Shown: positions 11,670-23,956 of the stretch, piece after piece
Layout of the letters: each line of letters starts with the position of its first letter
Numbering within the stretch: the first letter of the stretch is position 1
Assembly: GCA_036023115.1 (NCBI GenBank)
Contig: JAYKKT010000079.1
Coordinates: forward strand, 17,199,501 to 17,263,500
From: Brasenia schreberi
Taxonomy: Eukaryota > Streptophyta > Magnoliopsida > Nymphaeales > Cabombaceae
Length of the DNA: 64,000 nt
Direction: 5' to 3'
Notes under the pieces: model-generated
What the model was told of the DNA's origin: nothing
Databases searched by the model: none
What the model saw: only the letters and a program-made list of their open reading frames with translations
Made by a program: the position numbers and the translations under genes

Positions 11670-13665
11670 TTTTTTTTGGATTAGTGTTCATAAATTTTAA
11701 AGGTTCTTGAAAGATAAAAGGGGGTAAACATGTTATACTTATGCCATATAGAGTAAATGACGTGTAAGAAACTATATAAGCATATGTGTGTGCATGTGCG
11801 TGTATCTATCTATCTATCTATATATATGTAAAACATAAAACATAAAACTAGCTCATTATCGAATCGTAAATGCATGAAAATCTTAGAGTACGTTTGTAGG
11901 AGAATTTTGTTCGATCAAAAGTTCATTAAAATGGTGCGAGTTTTTCTTTTTCCGGTTTAGAATGGGGAGGCGAAAGCCAGGAATGCACGCCGGAAAAGTA
12001 TCAATTCACGACCTTCATTTTGTGAGTCGAACACCTTGTCATCTGAGTCGACCTTCCGATCCCTCCATGATAACCATAAATTTGTGGTTCAACGTTCGTC
12101 AAAAGCATCGATGATGGCGCGCGCACTCAAGTTCCACTCATTCTCTCCACAAGCATCGATGATGGCGCACTCAAGTTTCACTCAGTCTCACCAATGCGCA
12201 GCACCTCGTAGATGATTGTAATGGATTCTCGATCGTTCGCTTCCTTGACTGTTCAACCTAATTGTCATTCACCTTCCTAACTCACCCGCATAGCAAGAAT
12301 GAATAAGAACAAAGATGTAAAAAACGTTCAATCCTAACAAAGAGACACTTTAAATGTGCAAAGCCTTCTTTTACAATGTGAGAAGCGACATATATAGATG
12401 GCGACTTTCATGCAAACCTAATAAGAAAAAACAATATTGGATTTAGGTTCTAATGACTATGGATCCAATACAATCAGGTCCACATGACAACCCAATCAAT
12501 GAAAAATAAAAGAAACCTAATACAAACGAAAAACACATAAAAAAGAAGAAAATAAAGATAACAATACTCTTCCTCTGGCTATTTCATACGAGCAAAATAT
12601 GACTCTAAGAAGCTTATTTATATAGTTGAGACCATCCGTATAAAACCTTAATCTGAACCTGAATTTGATTTGACTTGACGTGACCCATCAAGGTCTTCTA
12701 GACTCAACTTGAACTAGCCAATGCCTAGTCGAGTTTTCAAAGTTAAATTGCTGTTGATTGAAGAAAATGCCATTCCATGATCCAAAGAAGTAAGTGGACA
12801 AGTTGAACTATATAACTTAAGGACCCAAATATGATCTGGCTTGTAAATGCGGGTCCACTACATGACATGATAGGTCCATGGTTGTGTTAAAAGCTGTGGG
12901 AGTTAATCTCTTGAGCTAATTTGAATTAGATTTATATTAATTTAAGCTTTATTAAAGTTATTTTGATGTTTTAAGCTTATTTAATTAATACAATAAAAAT
13001 CTTATTTGTTCCGAAGTAAAATAAATCATGAAAAACTAAAATAACCTTCATCTAAAAAACAAGGCATACCTACATGAATTTTTAAGTTTTCACAGATTCC
13101 ATTCATTATTATTTTTTTGAATTGTCTTCTTCTTCCTCTTTTATTTTGAAGTTTTATGTTTTTATTTTTTAATTCAAAACCAAACTACATTCATTTAAGT
13201 CTTCAACTTCTCGATGTTCAACTAAATTTTTTGGCTACTTTCAGTCAATAAATAGAGCTATATTTAAAGCTACTTTCCACGTCCAAAATACTTGTGTTTT
13301 GGTCATTAAAATTAGATCACAATTCTGTCGAAAACCGATGCAAAACCACTTGTTGTTTTAAAGTTTATCAAGTTTCAAATTGTTTTGGTAAAATCAAAAT
13401 TCTCTGTGTTTCAAGACCGAGACGCATGACGACTCCAACCTTGCTAGACCCGTAACACTAAAGTGACACGATAACCCGCGGCAATGCCAACTTTTAGGAA
13501 CCGGCGTTCATGGCAAACCTTTCCCCCTTTTATTTTGATCAGTATCCCGTCAATAAGAAGGAATTGCGATGCATTTGAGTAGTTTTGTGGGGTGAATGCC
13601 TTTGGTGGTGTGAGTCTTTTGGACATTCCCTTGTGGGTTTTGATTTCCTGGTGCCTGGCTTGGGG
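11670..13665. other. Intergenic stretch, no gene recognised
   Basis: AT-rich. A small tandem duplication containing AAGCATCGATGATGGCGC lies at 12103-12180. No coding or RNA gene is seen. The end of this stretch is the likely upstream region of the small gene at 13718. Confidence 0.5.
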
Positions 13666-13666
13666 G

Positions 13667-13670
<4 letters not shown>

Positions 13671-13718
<48 letters not shown>
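13671..13718. repeat. (GA)n microsatellite in a leader
   Basis: About 24 GA repeats end directly at an ATG (13718). Placement just before a probable start codon suggests a 5' UTR GA tract. The Leu/Ser and Glu/Arg open frames over it are artefacts of the repeat. Confidence 0.95.
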
Positions 13719-13720
<2 letters not shown>

Positions 13721-15175
13721 TCGCAGTTCCCCTCGTTCACGCACCAATTTTCGGCGACTCCCGTCGTCCCTTCCTCTCTTCTCCTTCCTTCCCAATGGCC
13801 TTCCTCTCAGAACGATGACTAACATACTCGCGGTCGAGGAATCCGAACTCGAGGACAAGGTCTCTCTCTCTGTCATGTGATTAGTACTATGATCGATGTA
13901 TTGTCTTACATAAGGTGGGTTTTAGGGGCGGGAGCAGAAGCTGTCTTCTTTTTTTCGTGTTTCTTTTATCTTTCTCACAGGGTTGCTAAGGATAGAAAGG
14001 TCGTCTGCTTGTCTTTCTTGGTTCTAATGGTTTAATTTTGGACGATAGAAATGATGCCCTGTCTCCTGTTTTACTTAGCGACTTCACGCTTTTTAAGGTC
14101 TTTTATATGTTTCTTTGAAGACACAAAATCCTTGCGCTCAAACTTTTATAGGCTTTCCCTTGGTTTTTTGTAGATCCCTGACAGGCTCTAAGTCAATTAA
14201 TTGTGGTTTCATTTCTTCACCTGTTGGTTTTTCAAAACTGAAGGAACTTGTAAGCAACGTCGAGAATAGAAGTAACTTCGGAAATTAAGGGTTGTGAATG
14301 TGTGAAATGAAGAAGTTGATGATGGTAATAAGAGCTGTATTTGACATAATAAAAGCACATTAGGAAATCTCTAGACTGTTTAATCTGAAGGAGCAACTTT
14401 ATTGTATGTTAATTGTAGTAGGATACCAACAATTAACATATTGGTTGGGAATGACATTGCAGGAAAGGCACAATTACTATATATATCAATGTTGAAGCTA
14501 TACATAAGCAGCTGATGTTGATTTTTGTCACTGCTTTGCGATCTTATAGTAGGATGTAGCTTCTCCTTGATGATAATTGTAAGACAAAATTGCCTATTGA
14601 CCAATTTCAGGCCCTTGTGAAGATTCCAGTCCTGCTAGTTTTATCAAGTGGCGAATTTTCTTTGCACTCGAACCCTCCTCCAAGGACCACTGAAATATAT
14701 TCAGTGGTCCAGCCTCCTTGATTTATTTGGCTAATCTTCAAGTTCTCATCCCTTGATGTGATTGTTCTCAAGTTGGATATAATTCTGATATAACATTGTG
14801 GGTCTTGCATGAAATCATGTTTGATTGTCTTTCTGTTGTCTAATTATTCAAATATAAGGTGTGATCTTTGAAAAGTATGGGAAAAAACTAAATGACTCTC
14901 CATTTCTTTGAAGCATTACCTGACTGGCAACCGTCCTGCTCTCCTTAGTTGTTCGTTTTCATCTGAAATTACACTATGATAATCCAGTTGAAATTCTAAG
15001 TTTCTAACCAAGGTTTTTGTTAAATAATGTCAGAAAAACAAATGCCAATTTAGTTGTAATCGGGAAGATGAATCAAGACAATGACAAGGAAGAGTTTGAT
15101 GGTGAAGCAGATGATGATGAGGTAGATAATGTAGAAGAGAGCGAAGGTGATGAATTTGAACAGGAGACTGGATGA
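13718..15175 (+). CDS. Small acidic protein, APC15-like candidate
   Basis: The last exon (15034-15175) follows a TGTCAG acceptor and encodes KTNANLVVIGKMNQDNDKE, then a strongly acidic tail ending DEFEQETG before TGA. The NLVVIGK core followed by an acidic tail recalls APC15/Mnd2, a small anaphase-promoting-complex subunit whose animal form has NLVPIGK; this is inference. The first exon (13718-13859) starts MSQFPSFTHQFSATP and ends before a GT donor with ILAVEESELEDK. The two parts are in different frames, separated by a TAA at 13820. Either one base was gained (or two lost), or translation starts at the ATG at 13815 (MTNILAVEE). The phases of the two exons do not match, so a short internal exon, not located, is expected in 13860-15033. 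It may be functional with a late start, or a young pseudogene. Confidence 0.5.
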
Positions 15176-16149
15176 TGCGGATCCCATCATGAGAGCTGGT
15201 AAACCCATCATGAGACCCTTTCTCTTTAACTCTGTTGTGAGCGGAACCGATAATATCTGATGTGGTTTCTATAAATTTTGAATCACAACTGTGTGGCTTT
15301 TTTGCATTTTGAATAAAATGATGAGACAAATTGAATCTTGTTCTTTTGAGAAGGTGATCTTCACATTGTTTTTTTGGATTAGCCAATGGCATTAGGCAGA
15401 CCTGGACCAGGTATACCAAAAAATATTTACATTATATGGAAAGCCTCCAATCAGGAGGTTTTTCCTTCCATCTGTGTTGGTATCCAAGATTCCCATTACA
15501 GCAAGTAGCTTCAGCAGTTGATTCCTGTGTTTGGGGGTCACAGCGATGTCAAAATTCTAAATCTTTCTGAAGCTCTCTACGCTTTTCTCATCTACTTCAA
15601 CGTAATCTGAATACCTGCGCATAGCCTTTGACACCCCAGCCACAACAACATCCTTCCGGGAGGATTCTTTTACGCTCTTGGAGCCTCAATTTCCTCTAGC
15701 AGATCTGTGCACCATTCCCACTCAAATTGCTGTCTACCTTTCGGTTTCTTACAGCAATCCATCCCACAGAGATATAATATTCTTTATGGTTTCTTACAGT
15801 GAAACCGATCTTCCATTCTGCTCTGCACTGGCTGTACACGGATAGCAGGAAGAAGCCATCATCTATCCGCATATAGCCATCTCAAATTGATTTGATGCTG
15901 GGATTTAGAGAGGATCAGCAAAATATAATCTCTAAGACAATTCAAACCTTCCACTTGCATTCTTCTGTAACTAAAAGCATCTTGTTGGAAGACGATTCTG
16001 TTTCCACGTTCCCAGATATAAAGTACGAATGAGCGCCTGCGGAACTTGACATGAATTCCTTCATGTACGTGATTAGATCAAACTCACCCCCTCGAAGTTT
16101 GCACATATTTACTTTCCTGAGCTCTGTATATTGATCAACGAGAAATGAT
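15176..16149. other. 3' flank and spacer, nothing recognised
   Basis: The first few hundred bases probably hold the 3' UTR of the upstream gene. The remainder shows no convincing gene; its later part may include degraded LINE tail. Confidence 0.4.
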
Positions 16150-17400
16150 CTGTTCAATCAAACTCGCTATGGTATGCATGCAGTTCAGCCTCGGATGAAA
16201 CCAATATTCTATACGTATTTTGGTCCTAACAAGCTATAAACCAACGGTCGTTTTCCCTTCAAGCAACCTCCCATGCACTCTCAGTCAACAATGCCTGGTT
16301 GATCTCATATAGCCTACGTGGATCCAATCCTCCTTCCTCAGGCTTGCAGATCTATGCCGCTGGTTAAAATGAACAACTCTTATACTTGAGTGGCCGCACC
16401 AAACGAACTGATTGATCAACTTCTCAAGGATCTTGATGACCCCTGGGGGTAGCATGAAGGTCATCATCCAATACAGAGGTATAGAGGAAAGTTTGATCTT
16501 AATCAGGAGTCGGCCTGGCATGAATATGAGGTGCCATTCCAAGACTCAGTTTGACTTCTGGATGCTGAATGAGAGATTTGCAAAGGGATGTATTCAGCCG
16601 ACCTGTGGAAACAGATGCTGTCGGATATTCGAAGGGGAGTTGGCTTTGCTCCCATCAGTATAAGCTCTTGGTATAATTGCTCCCATCAGTATAGCGTGTG
16701 GATCCCACCAAGTTACGAGCAATTGGAATGTTTTCTTAGATATGCAGCCTCGGAGAAATGCTCTTTGATTTCAAGATGACTTTTGCAAGAATGGTTCTCA
16801 TCTGCATAACCATAATCTTCATTAAGATCTTGTACTGTTGTACATGATACTGCAAAGACTTACAGGCCTGAAATCGGCAAGCTTTGATGCCTCCTTCCAT
16901 TTAGGTATGGGCATGATATTAGCTGCATTGACCTCCTGCTGCGACCTTCCTTCGGAGAAGTTTCTAATTGCTTTACATACATCACCCTCCTCCCCACCAA
17001 ATACGTATGAAAGAAAGTGACGAGAAAGCTTTTCAGGCCCGGAGAACTGTTAGCCTTGAGGTCGAGGGCTGCTTGCTTAATTTCTGCACTAAACACTTAC
17101 CCGAAGGTTAACATTATACTCCACAGAAACTACAGGTTCAACTACACCTTGAAGCCTTCCTCTATTGATTTTGTTCTCTCGTGAATAGGTTGGAGTAAAA
17201 ATGTCGTTGCTTTCTGTAACACTGTCGGTGTTTCGATACAGATGGTACCATCCTCCTTCTGTAAGAATATATATATTGTTCTGCTCGGCATTTGCTTTAA
17301 GCTCTACTTTTCTGCTTCCAAATCTGACTCCATATCTCTTGAATCTAAGTTCAGCTCTAACTTGGTTTTCTAAGTTCAAACCTGAAATGCCTGTATCCAT
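16150..17400 (-). mobile_element. L1-type LINE relic (reverse transcriptase)
   Basis: Read on the minus strand, broken frames show plant L1 reverse transcriptase in the right order. These are EIKQAALDLKANSSPG (about 17090), YKILMKIMVMQMRTILAKV with a decayed motif-2 region (about 16820-16750), then PGRLLIKIKLSSIPLYWM, FMLPPGVIKILEKL and NQFVWCG (about 16520-16400). The post-RT part reads HVGYMRSTRHC, then GPKYV. Stops and frameshifts interrupt it and the FADD catalytic region is missing. It is an old, dead, truncated insertion. Confidence 0.8.
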
Positions 17401-17413
17401 GTCTCACTGAATC

Positions 17414-17448
17414 ACTTGCAACTTGCAACTTGCAACTTGCAACTTGCA
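17414..17448. repeat. Heptamer tandem repeat
   Basis: Five exact copies of ACTTGCA lie head to tail. Confidence 0.95.
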
Positions 17449-17931
17449 AGCATTGGTGGCAATGGGAGACACGAAGAGTAATGTCCCCCAGTGACCTACT
17501 GTTACACTCCTTTAGATTTGCTTCATCTTCTTTTAGGCACGATGATCAGCTCACGTTAGGGTCCTGTATCTACGTAGTAAAGAATCGGAAGGGGGTACGT
17601 TCATGATTCATACTTGGATAATGAGTTCGTCTTAATCAGACGATGTACGTGGAGTGGCTTTAATCCATACATCTAGGAATGTAAATAGCCAATGGGAGTT
17701 AACCAAACCTTAATCCAACACACCTCTCTGTGCAATATTAGTCTAGGACCTCCCCATCCCATGCGTATTCATTGCGATTATCTTCATTGATTAACTGAGG
17801 GCGCTGAAGGAAGGATGCGGCTCAGCATTCTTTGGTTGAATAGATGGGTTAAATAAACTTCACCAGTTCTTTAACCGTAGCCCCTTGAATGCCTTCCTGT
17901 GCATGCGAGGGTTGCCCTGCCCACTCTTTTT

Positions 17932-18329
17932 TGTCACGCCGTGACCATCGGAAGAGCCGATGGAGCTCGCAACATTATCGACACCCGATCTTTGGGTCGG
18001 ATCAGCCTTAGTGGATTTTAGAAGTGCAGCGGAATAAGTGGTTCAGATGGCCTCTGATAGAGAATGTGAGTTGGGTCTTTCATTTGGATGCAAAGTGCTT
18101 GGTATGGGAATTGCATCCGTTTAACTCACACCATGCAACACGACAAATATTTAAGAGTAAAGGCAATAAAAACACGTTCAATGTAAAGCCAAATGACAAT
18201 AGTTTTATTATACCAGAAAAGAGTGTGCGGGCTCGATGTGCTACATTGGTATGTTAGGGCTCTTCCCTCAAAGAGGTTTTTACATAACGGGGTGGCGCTA
18301 GGCCATGTGTTCGCGGTCGAAGGGTCACA
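17932..18329 (-). repeat. 3' LTR of the TRIM-like element
   Basis: About 398 bp, matching 19503-19916 along its length with many substitutions and short indels. Confidence 0.85.
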
Positions 18330-19485
18330 TTCTCTCTCACCCAAAATCGTTGTCGTCTTCGGCAATGTCCACCTCTTCGTCTCCGCCTGGGACCGAATTC
18401 GATTAAACTCATTATCGTCTCCACTTGGTTCGCAATCCAAAACGGCATCCTTCAGCATCCCCAACATAGATGTGGTCTGTTGGAAGTTCCTTCGGCATCT
18501 CTAACATAGATGTGGTCCATTGGAAGTTTGAAGGATCTCGTGCATGAACTTCTAAGCTACTTCCATTCACCTGACATCACGAAACACTTGTGTTGGCCAG
18601 AATATTGGATGACATACTTTAGGTCCGATGTGATCAAAGAGTTGCATCTTTCTACCTTACATGACTTACGTGCAATCGAACGCTTTTGTGATCACGCTGC
18701 TAAATTATGCCTTTAGTCACGATTGAAATTTGCTTACACCTCACCTCACCGAGGATATCGGGACTCGACGAAGGTCCGAGCGCTCTTCACATATTTTTGA
18801 AGAAGTCAACACCAATGCTCGTGCGTTGACTGTTTTCACTAATGTTGCTTGCATAATGTGATAACGCATGTATCTCTTAGAAAGTGCCTATATGCCTATA
18901 TGGATAGACAATTCCGATATGATGACTAGCATAAGGGTCTTGACACATCTCACCATTCTGTGCTATAATTTACACATGCAACATGACCACCGGGCCAACC
19001 TTGGGGTTATGGTGCAACCACACATCCTCTTTTATACACTATTAATCACAACTTACACTTAGTGACAATGCACAAGGTCTGGTGGAGTTTAGTGTGCCCC
19101 GTTGCATTAACGTGTTTACCCAAATAACTGACCTTCCTATCCAGGCGCAACCACGATCCTTGGGTATCTCGAGGAACAACATCCTCCTTTCTAATCTCCA
19201 TGACCATAGTGCACTCCTTGATGAACAACATAAAGTTGACAACATTTGAGTCTCAATCTTATAGTAATATAAGGCTTCTAGATATTATCATCTCGATATG
19301 AGGTAATGTGACCCTACTATCGATAGTATGATCAAGGGTCACTCTGTGTTCCTCGGGATTTCTGGACTTCCGCAACCGTAGTGTTTCCTTTGGTGACCCT
19401 CTCATTATTCTACCATGCGGGTCCGTGAGTAACATCATGCTTCTCATGAGTTCTTCAGTCGACAAACATCCAACGGGACCAAACA

Positions 19486-19498
19486 TGCTCGGATACCA
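19486..19498 (-). other. Primer-binding site, initiator-Met type
   Basis: TGGTATCCGAGCA on the minus strand, immediately inside the 5' LTR. One base differs from the common plant sequence. Confidence 0.7.
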
Positions 19499-19502
19499 AA
19501 TT

Positions 19503-19916
19503 TGTCACGCTCTCACTATCGAAAGATCCAACAAACTCACAACGTGATCGACACTCAACCCTTGGGTCAAATCAGCCTTAATGGATTTCACAAGTGCAAT
19601 GGAATAAGTAGTTCAAATGGTCTCCGATAGAGAATGCGAGTTGGGTCCTATCTCGGATGCTAAGTGCTTGGGATGACACTTGACATATATTTAACTCACA
19701 GCATACAACACGACAAATGTTTAAGAGTAAAGGCAATAAAGACACATTCAATGCAAAACCACACAACAATAACTTTATTGATAATAGCTTTATTGATACT
19801 AGAAAGGACTGTGCGGCCCGATGTGTTGCATTGGTATGTTAGGGGCTCTTTTATCAAATAAGGTTTTTGTACAAGGGGGTGGCGGTAGGCTATGTGTTCG
19901 CGGTCGAAGGGTCACA
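19503..19916 (-). repeat. 5' LTR of the TRIM-like element
   Basis: About 414 bp and the direct-repeat partner of 17932-18329. It begins TGTGACCC and ends GTGACA on the minus strand. Confidence 0.85.
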
Positions 19917-21960
19917 TTTTGATGTTTCCTTTTCAAATTGGAGCTTAAAGGACACTCTAGAGCCACTTGCGCTGCGTCAAAATCCATTGACACCAAACTC
20001 CTATCAGTTCACTCATCTAAGCATATCGAGTCCATCTGTGTGGTCGCATTTCATGCGAACGACTAGGAAGATGGTGAAGGAGAGGGGCTTAATGGTTGTG
20101 ACTCAATTGAGTCTCATCATACCCTTGTTTACAAGTAGTACTCTTGCTTGATCATTGTTGCTCAACTTTGGTTTAACAATCCAAAATAGTGACCAAGATG
20201 GTGGTCGTGCTCGTCCATATTTGCTATCTGCTGTTTAATTCTCTACTCAAGTATCCCAACCCAAACCTGTGGTTCTTTTCGATCGGATTACTATTTACAC
20301 TCTTTTTACTATTCATACTCTTTTACTAGGAATACTCTTACAGTGTTTGAACCATGTTATGTTATGGGTTGTAATCACATATTGGTTACGGTTCCAGCTC
20401 AAGAAAAGGAAAAGGAAAGCCACAAAAGGGTAAAAAAATTGAAGAACTTTTAAAATAACACTGAAACAGATGATTTGAACCACCAATTTTAGTTCCGGTT
20501 CTATAGGAGAAAGAATCATAACAGAACCGATCATTCTTGGACTGAATTATGGTTCTAGGTCTGGTTTATCAGTTTCGGTACTTCGGGACGATTTGGTTCT
20601 AATTCAAACTATAGGGCCTCAATTATCTACAATTGAGACCACCAATTAGGCTATACTTCAGTTACCATTCTAACCGATCCATTCGATTGCAATACTAAGA
20701 TTGGTTTTTGTATTACTTTCGCTCAAGCATACTTAACTTTGGAGTTCTCCCACGACCAAGAACACCCACTTATGCAATTATCTTTTGCCATGTGCAAGTA
20801 GGATCACATATAAACCAATAAATTCAAATAATTCAAATATGTATGTCATAGGGGAAACGTAACGCTCACCGTACAATTGCTTGGCCACTTGAAATATAGC
20901 AGCCCATGGTATACAAATGCACCCACAGAACGCCAGGCAGAACAGTATGAGGAGGAATTGACTGCAAGTCAAGAATCGAGCAAACTTTAATCGATTAAGA
21001 TGCAACTCTAGTGGCTGTGAACTTTAGCTTTTTTGTGGGGGTGCTTGAGACCGATTGCATAAAGATGAACCTGACCAATGAGAAAAGAATAAGCTGGTTC
21101 TCTGTAGCTGATATTTATTTGGTTGGTCCTCTTTAGCTAACATCGATTTGAAAGACAACGTTTTGCTATGTAAAACTTAGGGTTCTTGAACAAGAGAAGG
21201 ATAACGTATTAAAGTTCAAAGATGATACGCTAGAACCTCACTAATGAGAAAATAATAAAACAAATCTTGTGTTTCACAATTGTTATTCATACGTTCCATT
21301 TTACAAAACGTACGCCTCTTTTTTTAATAAAAATTCTCAATCTATGTTTGTGGTACACTGTCTCCTCTCTTTATTAACCGATTTCTCCTTCTTCCAACAA
21401 TGTGTCTCCATGCAGTTGACTTCTCTCTCCCTTTTAACAACCTTTTCCTATTTCCCATCTCCCTTTTTTTTATTGATTTAGTTTGATCTCTTTCTAAATC
21501 TCACTTTCTTCAACTTTTTTTGGAACTTTCTCAAATTAACTTTTATTTCTTTATTAATCTCTCTCAATCTCTTATTTTGAGTCTCAAGAGAATCTCATAA
21601 TAAATTGATAGAAAATGGAGTTCTAGAGATCGTTTTAGGTGAGTGAAGAAAATGATGTTTGAGACATGCTTATTTAAAAGATAAACTTGTTCACCACGTG
21701 AGCGTGTAGTATACGTATCTTCAGGTTGAAGATAAGTGTCATCACTGCTTGAAGAATGATATCGTGCGGGTATACGGAAGGGTAGAATGGAAGCGGGATA
21801 AAGGTGAATAGTAGTTTTGGAAAAAGAATGCAAGGAGTGCATGTTTGGTAAAAAAGTGGTGTACCTTTGTTTTTAAATTTGAATGGAGTCAAAACGCGTT
21901 TGCAGAAAGTGGTGGGCGAGGAATGTGAATCCAGATAACAAGGCTTCCTACTGACTGTTG
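19917..21960. other. Spacer with a GAACCGG-type repeat
   Basis: Around 20335-20600 the sequence is rich in GGTTCC/GGAACC words (TAGTTCCGGTTCTATAGG, CAGAACCGATC), a dispersed family seen again at 23560, 24280, 27750, 28800 and 29010. The rest has no recognised gene. Confidence 0.5.
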
Positions 21961-21976
21961 CCCCATGACCAAGCAT

Positions 21977-21983
21977 TATATAA
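21977..21983 (+). promoter_or_regulatory. TATA box of the small secreted peptide gene
   Basis: TATATAA lies 77 bases before the ATG at 22060, so transcription would start near 22010 and give a leader of about 50 bases. Confidence 0.6.
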
Positions 21984-22059
21984 GAAGTTACTTTCTACGT
22001 GAAAGGGCATTGAGCCAGTAGCGTAGGCAAAACCCACAATCCACTGAGAAACGATAGAA

Positions 22060-22522
22060 ATGAAACCCAGTATTTCTTACGGAGTTTTTATCATCTTTGT
22101 TCTAGCCTTTCATTCTACCACTGGAGTTATGTGCCTGTACGTAGGTAAGCCAACTCTTTATACACAAAGCCTGTGATGCATCTTTCGCACCTTATTCTCC
22201 ATCTGCGTCTATTTTTCTTTTTTGTTCGACTCCATCTCATCCATAGAATGATATATAACTTCTTAGTCAAGAATAATTAGCAATCATAAGATGGTAGTAA
22301 TATCTTGTTGAATCATAGACATATAGATTGCTGGGATCCATCGAAAACTTTACAACCTGACATATTTCCTGCGTTTTCTTCTCAGGTTTTGAGGGGATAA
22401 AACCAGGACGCGGTTCTACTAGTCCGACACCTCCACAGAGACATAGAGCCGTTTTCTATAGTCGTAGCCCTCCTCCTCCTCGTCCATCTGATCCTCCTCG
22501 AAGATGCACTATGTGTCAGTAG
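22060..22522 (+). CDS. Small secreted Pro/Arg-rich peptide precursor
   Basis: Two exons, 22060-22144 and 22386-22522, join in frame across a 241-bp intron with a strong GTAAGC donor and a TTCTCAG acceptor. The product is 73 residues. The N-terminus MKPSISYGVFIIFVLAFHST is a typical signal peptide, with the hydrophobic core at residues 8-17 and cleavage likely near residues 22-25. The mature part is basic and proline-rich: GFEGIKPGRGSTSPTPPQRH, then SRSPPPPRPSDPP, ending RRCTMCQ. Its two C-terminal cysteines plus one just after the signal peptide make three. It has an upstream TATA box and no overlapping competitor. I do not recognise a known peptide hormone family; a processed signalling or defence peptide is plausible, but that is inference from architecture only. 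Confidence 0.65.
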
Positions 22523-23555
22523 TTTACGATGGTGATCCATGTTTATTATGTGCATCAAAGAAGAATTTGAATAATGACTGCTGTGGGATGTATCCTCTGT
22601 CCATCTCTTCAATCTCGTGTGTTGTGCTCTGCGTTTAGAAGAATCGAAAATAAGCAGATAATAGAAGTTACATGGCTCCTTCAATGTGGTCTTATGCATA
22701 ATGGAGTATGAGTTTGGGTTATCTTGAATAGAAGATAATAATATAGATACGAATATGTGCATTTTTAGTATGTTACACTTGGCATAAAAAAACAATTCAA
22801 GAAGCCTTCCTAGTGCAGCTGTTGATTGTTGAGTCCAGAAGGCCACGAATTTGGCCGGATCTTTTTCTTTTTCTCTGATAAGGAAAATTATTTCACTAAA
22901 CCTGAAAATAATAAGTACCATACTTATCAATTGATCAACTCCACCAAGAACAAAAGGGTTTTCACCCCTTCCATAGCCAGTCCCAAGCACAGATAAAGGG
23001 CGGTTGCATTAGGTAGCTGACAGCCAGTGGAAAAACTTAAGTCGAATCATATTTGATTCCCCATTTGGCGAACCAGGTCACAATATAAAGCGTTTATGTT
23101 TTGACAGAATGAATCCAATCGCAGTTATCACAATATTCTCTTCCTCTCTTTATACATATAAAGTCGACCTTTTAAAGATTCAATCCAAAGTGTTCCTGTT
23201 TTGTTTTTTGACAAGAGAAGAACAAAGCCTAATACCCACCCACACATCCACCTTCGGGTCCCCACCAGTAGCAACAGCGTGCTCGATAATGCTCTTGGTG
23301 CAAAGTGTTCCTCTTTTGACAGAATGATCAAGCACACAGTTCCGTAGATTTCATAGATTGCATACAAATGCACAATATTCTCTTTCTCTCTTTATACATA
23401 TAAATAATGCTAAGATATTTTAAGAGTATATATTCTTAGATTTCGGTCAATCAATCATTTTCTTCATGAATGATCGACAAGGCACTTATGACATGGGGTG
23501 GTCACTATATGAAAAAAAATACTTCTTTGTTTGCTCTGTTCATGACGGTAATTTT
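22523..23555. other. Spacer, no gene recognised
   Basis: The minus-strand 202-codon frame over 22382-22990 is antisense to the peptide exon and has no domain. A partial direct repeat (GACAGAATGA, then ACAATATTCTCTT and CTCTTTATACATATAAA) lies at about 23104-23162 and 23318-23403. Confidence 0.4.
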
Positions 23556-23559
23556 GGTG

Positions 23560-23860
23560 TACATATATGGCTGGTTACGACTATCCCGAAGATTAGAATT
23601 GAAACCAAACCAGCCTGAGGCCAGTTCTATTTTCGGTTCCAGAAACCAAATAGTGTCAGTGCTGGTTTCAATCACAGTTAGTTTCGGGGCGGTTCCAGAT
23701 TGAATCCTAAACTGTCGTTTGGAACGAGTAAAAAACATTAAAAAGTAAATACATTTAAAGAGATTAAATTTGTTTCTGATATGGTGGTTTGAAACCACGG
23801 GTTCAGGTTTCATCAGTAACTAACCCAGTTCAATCCCATTTGGAACCGTTGAGCATGTTC
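23560..23860. repeat. GAACCGG-family dispersed repeat
   Basis: Dense GGTTCC/GAACC words, including TCTATTTTCGGTTCCAGAAA and GGGGCGGTTCCAGATTG. Copies of similar composition lie at 24280-24420, 24880-24970, 27750-27905, 28800-28910 and 29010-29090. Subterminal motif clustering of this kind is common in hAT elements, but ends are not clear here. Confidence 0.45.
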
Positions 23861-23895
23861 CAAACCCGCCATGCTTCTCTCTCTTTTTCTTTCTT

Positions 23896-23935
<40 letters not shown>

Positions 23936-23956
23936 AATATATATAAAGAGAGAGGT

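Larger units (their letters stand above)
17932..19916 (-). mobile_element. Non-autonomous LTR retrotransposon (TRIM-like)
   Basis: Two direct repeats of about 400 bp flank a ~1.17-kb interior. On the minus strand each repeat begins TGTGACCCTTCGACCGCG and ends GTGACA, a normal TG...CA LTR. Three bases inside the 5' LTR lies TGGTATCCGAGCA, one mismatch from the usual plant initiator-Met primer-binding site (TGGTATCAGAGC). Just before the 3' LTR is a purine run, GGGTGAGAGAGAA. Flanking bases are TTTTT and TTTTG, compatible with a 5-bp target duplication. No gag or pol was recognised inside, so it must have relied on another element's enzymes. LTR divergence is considerable, so the insertion is old. 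Confidence 0.85.

Noticed and set aside
13444..13876. Ser/Leu and Glu/Arg-rich open frames on both strands
   Set aside because: They are read-through of the (GA)n microsatellite. The same applies to frames at 34707-34994, 11183-11472 and 6582-6912.
20869..20963. Exon-like minus-strand segment between CTTGCAG and GTGAGC
   Set aside because: Splice-like borders are present, but no neighbouring exons or recognisable protein were found. Hydrophobic frames here may be chance.
22382..22990. 202-codon minus-strand open frame, the longest in the window
   Set aside because: It has no recognisable domain and is antisense to the second exon of the secreted peptide gene. Part of it is an Arg-rich shadow of the Pro-rich coding strand.
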